Assembly: GCA_013314795.1 (NCBI GenBank)
Contig: JABUEZ010000021.1
Location: 1-14,057 of the forward strand
Length of the DNA: 14,057 nt
Direction: 5' to 3'
From: Candidatus Profundicultor aquiphilus
GTDB lineage: Bacteria > Atribacterota > Atribacteria > Atribacterales > Caldatribacteriaceae
Below, one piece after another: positions 13,855-14,057 of this stretch. The position numbers and the translations under genes are program-made. The notes below the pieces were generated by a model. The model was given only the letters and a program-made list of their open reading frames with translations. It did not search any database and had not been told where the DNA came from. Numbering within the stretch: position 1 is the stretch's first letter; every line of letters starts with the position of its first letter.

Positions 13855-13863
13855 ATTCTATCA
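13855..13863 (-). promoter_or_regulatory. Possible extended -10 promoter of the exported unknown gene
   Basis: TGATAGAAT (13863-13855 on the minus strand) is an extended -10 element just after the YbjQ-family stop codon. No good -35 box is visible upstream; TTTCCT at about 18 nt is weak. The predicted start would be near 13848, about 40 nt before the ATG. Confidence 0.35.
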
Positions 13864-13876
13864 CGAAACCATCCCC

Positions 13877-14057
13877 TCAGGAAAGCTTCACCGCCGTCCC
13901 GTAGGCAATGATTTCCGCCGCCCCCGACATCACCATGCTGGTGGCCAAACGCACTCCCAGTATGGCATCGGCACCCAGTTTTTCCGCCTCTTCCACCATC
14001 CGCTCCATGGCAATTTTTCGAGCCGCCTGCATCATCTCGGTGTACTCCTTCACTTCC
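13877..14057 (-). CDS. YbjQ-family (DUF74-type) protein, C-terminal part
   Basis: Only the last 59 residues are in the window; the start lies beyond the right edge. They match the conserved C-terminal half of the small YbjQ family (usual full length about 105-110): EYTEMMQAARKIAMERMVEEAEKLGADAILGVR, then GAAEIIAYGTAVKL (about residues 45-58 of the visible part). The family forms small homo-oligomers, often called putative heavy-metal-binding, but its function is not established. It ends in TGA at 13877. It may be cotranscribed with the exported gene 67 nt downstream, although a possible promoter lies between them. Confidence 0.9.
   Translation of the reverse strand, partial: EVKEYTEMMQAARKIAMERMVEEAEKLGADAILGVRLATSMVMSGAAEIIAYGTAVKLS

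Noticed and set aside
1..14057. CRISPR arrays, insertion sequences, tRNA/rRNA genes, riboswitches
   Set aside because: I looked for spaced direct repeats, terminal inverted repeats with transposase-like genes, cloverleaf arms and conserved riboswitch cores by eye and saw none; a covariance-model scan would be needed to exclude small RNAs.

Overview
The window looks like ordinary chromosome of an anaerobic, carbohydrate-using bacterium. GC is moderately high, Shine-Dalgarno sequences are strong, and some genes start with GTG. Three encoded proteins have cleavable N-terminal signal peptides. A hybrid-cluster protein with an Rrf2 regulator points to an oxygen-sensitive, Fe-S-rich metabolism. The gene mix would suit a thermophilic lineage such as Atribacterota or Thermotogota, but I cannot fix the taxonomy from sequence alone. 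I saw no rRNA, tRNA, CRISPR array, transposase, phage gene or attachment site.

Region 1 (1-8264) is a sugar-uptake and isomerisation locus in two divergently organised halves. A LacI-family regulator (1-624, truncated by the window edge) is transcribed away from an L-fucose-isomerase-like gene (866-2275). A four-gene minus-strand operon (7055 to 2326) runs in this order: class I phosphomannose-isomerase-like cupin protein, RbsA-type double ATPase, RbsC-type permease, ribose-type periplasmic binding protein. A second, complete LacI regulator (7260-8264) is divergent from that operon. Both divergent gaps contain recognisable promoters and LacI-type operator palindromes. The two halves converge on a bidirectional terminator at 2282-2311. 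The likely logic is import of a monosaccharide by the ABC system and conversion by one or both isomerases, each half switched by its own LacI repressor. No sugar kinase or aldolase is present, so the substrate is unknown.

Region 2 (8263-10416) is a two-gene redox/nitrosative-stress operon: an Rrf2-family regulator with three clustered cysteines, then hybrid-cluster protein (hcp). Its promoter has a perfect TTGACA box, and a perfect 11-bp inverted repeat covers the -10 box. It ends at a hairpin that overlaps the stop codon of the second lacI.

Region 3 (10445-12176) holds two divergent genes I cannot name: an eight-segment membrane protein and a 249-residue soluble glycine-rich protein. The promoter of the second has a perfect dyad between its -35 and -10 boxes.

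Region 4 (12191-14057) is read leftwards. It has the C-terminal part of a YbjQ-family protein, a 197-residue exported protein of unknown function, and an exported seven-blade WD40 propeller. A strong terminator separates the last two. No clearly new multi-gene system is evident. The best leads are the unassigned sugar locus with its paired operators, the Rrf2-hcp control region, and the exported WD40 / unknown exported protein pair.
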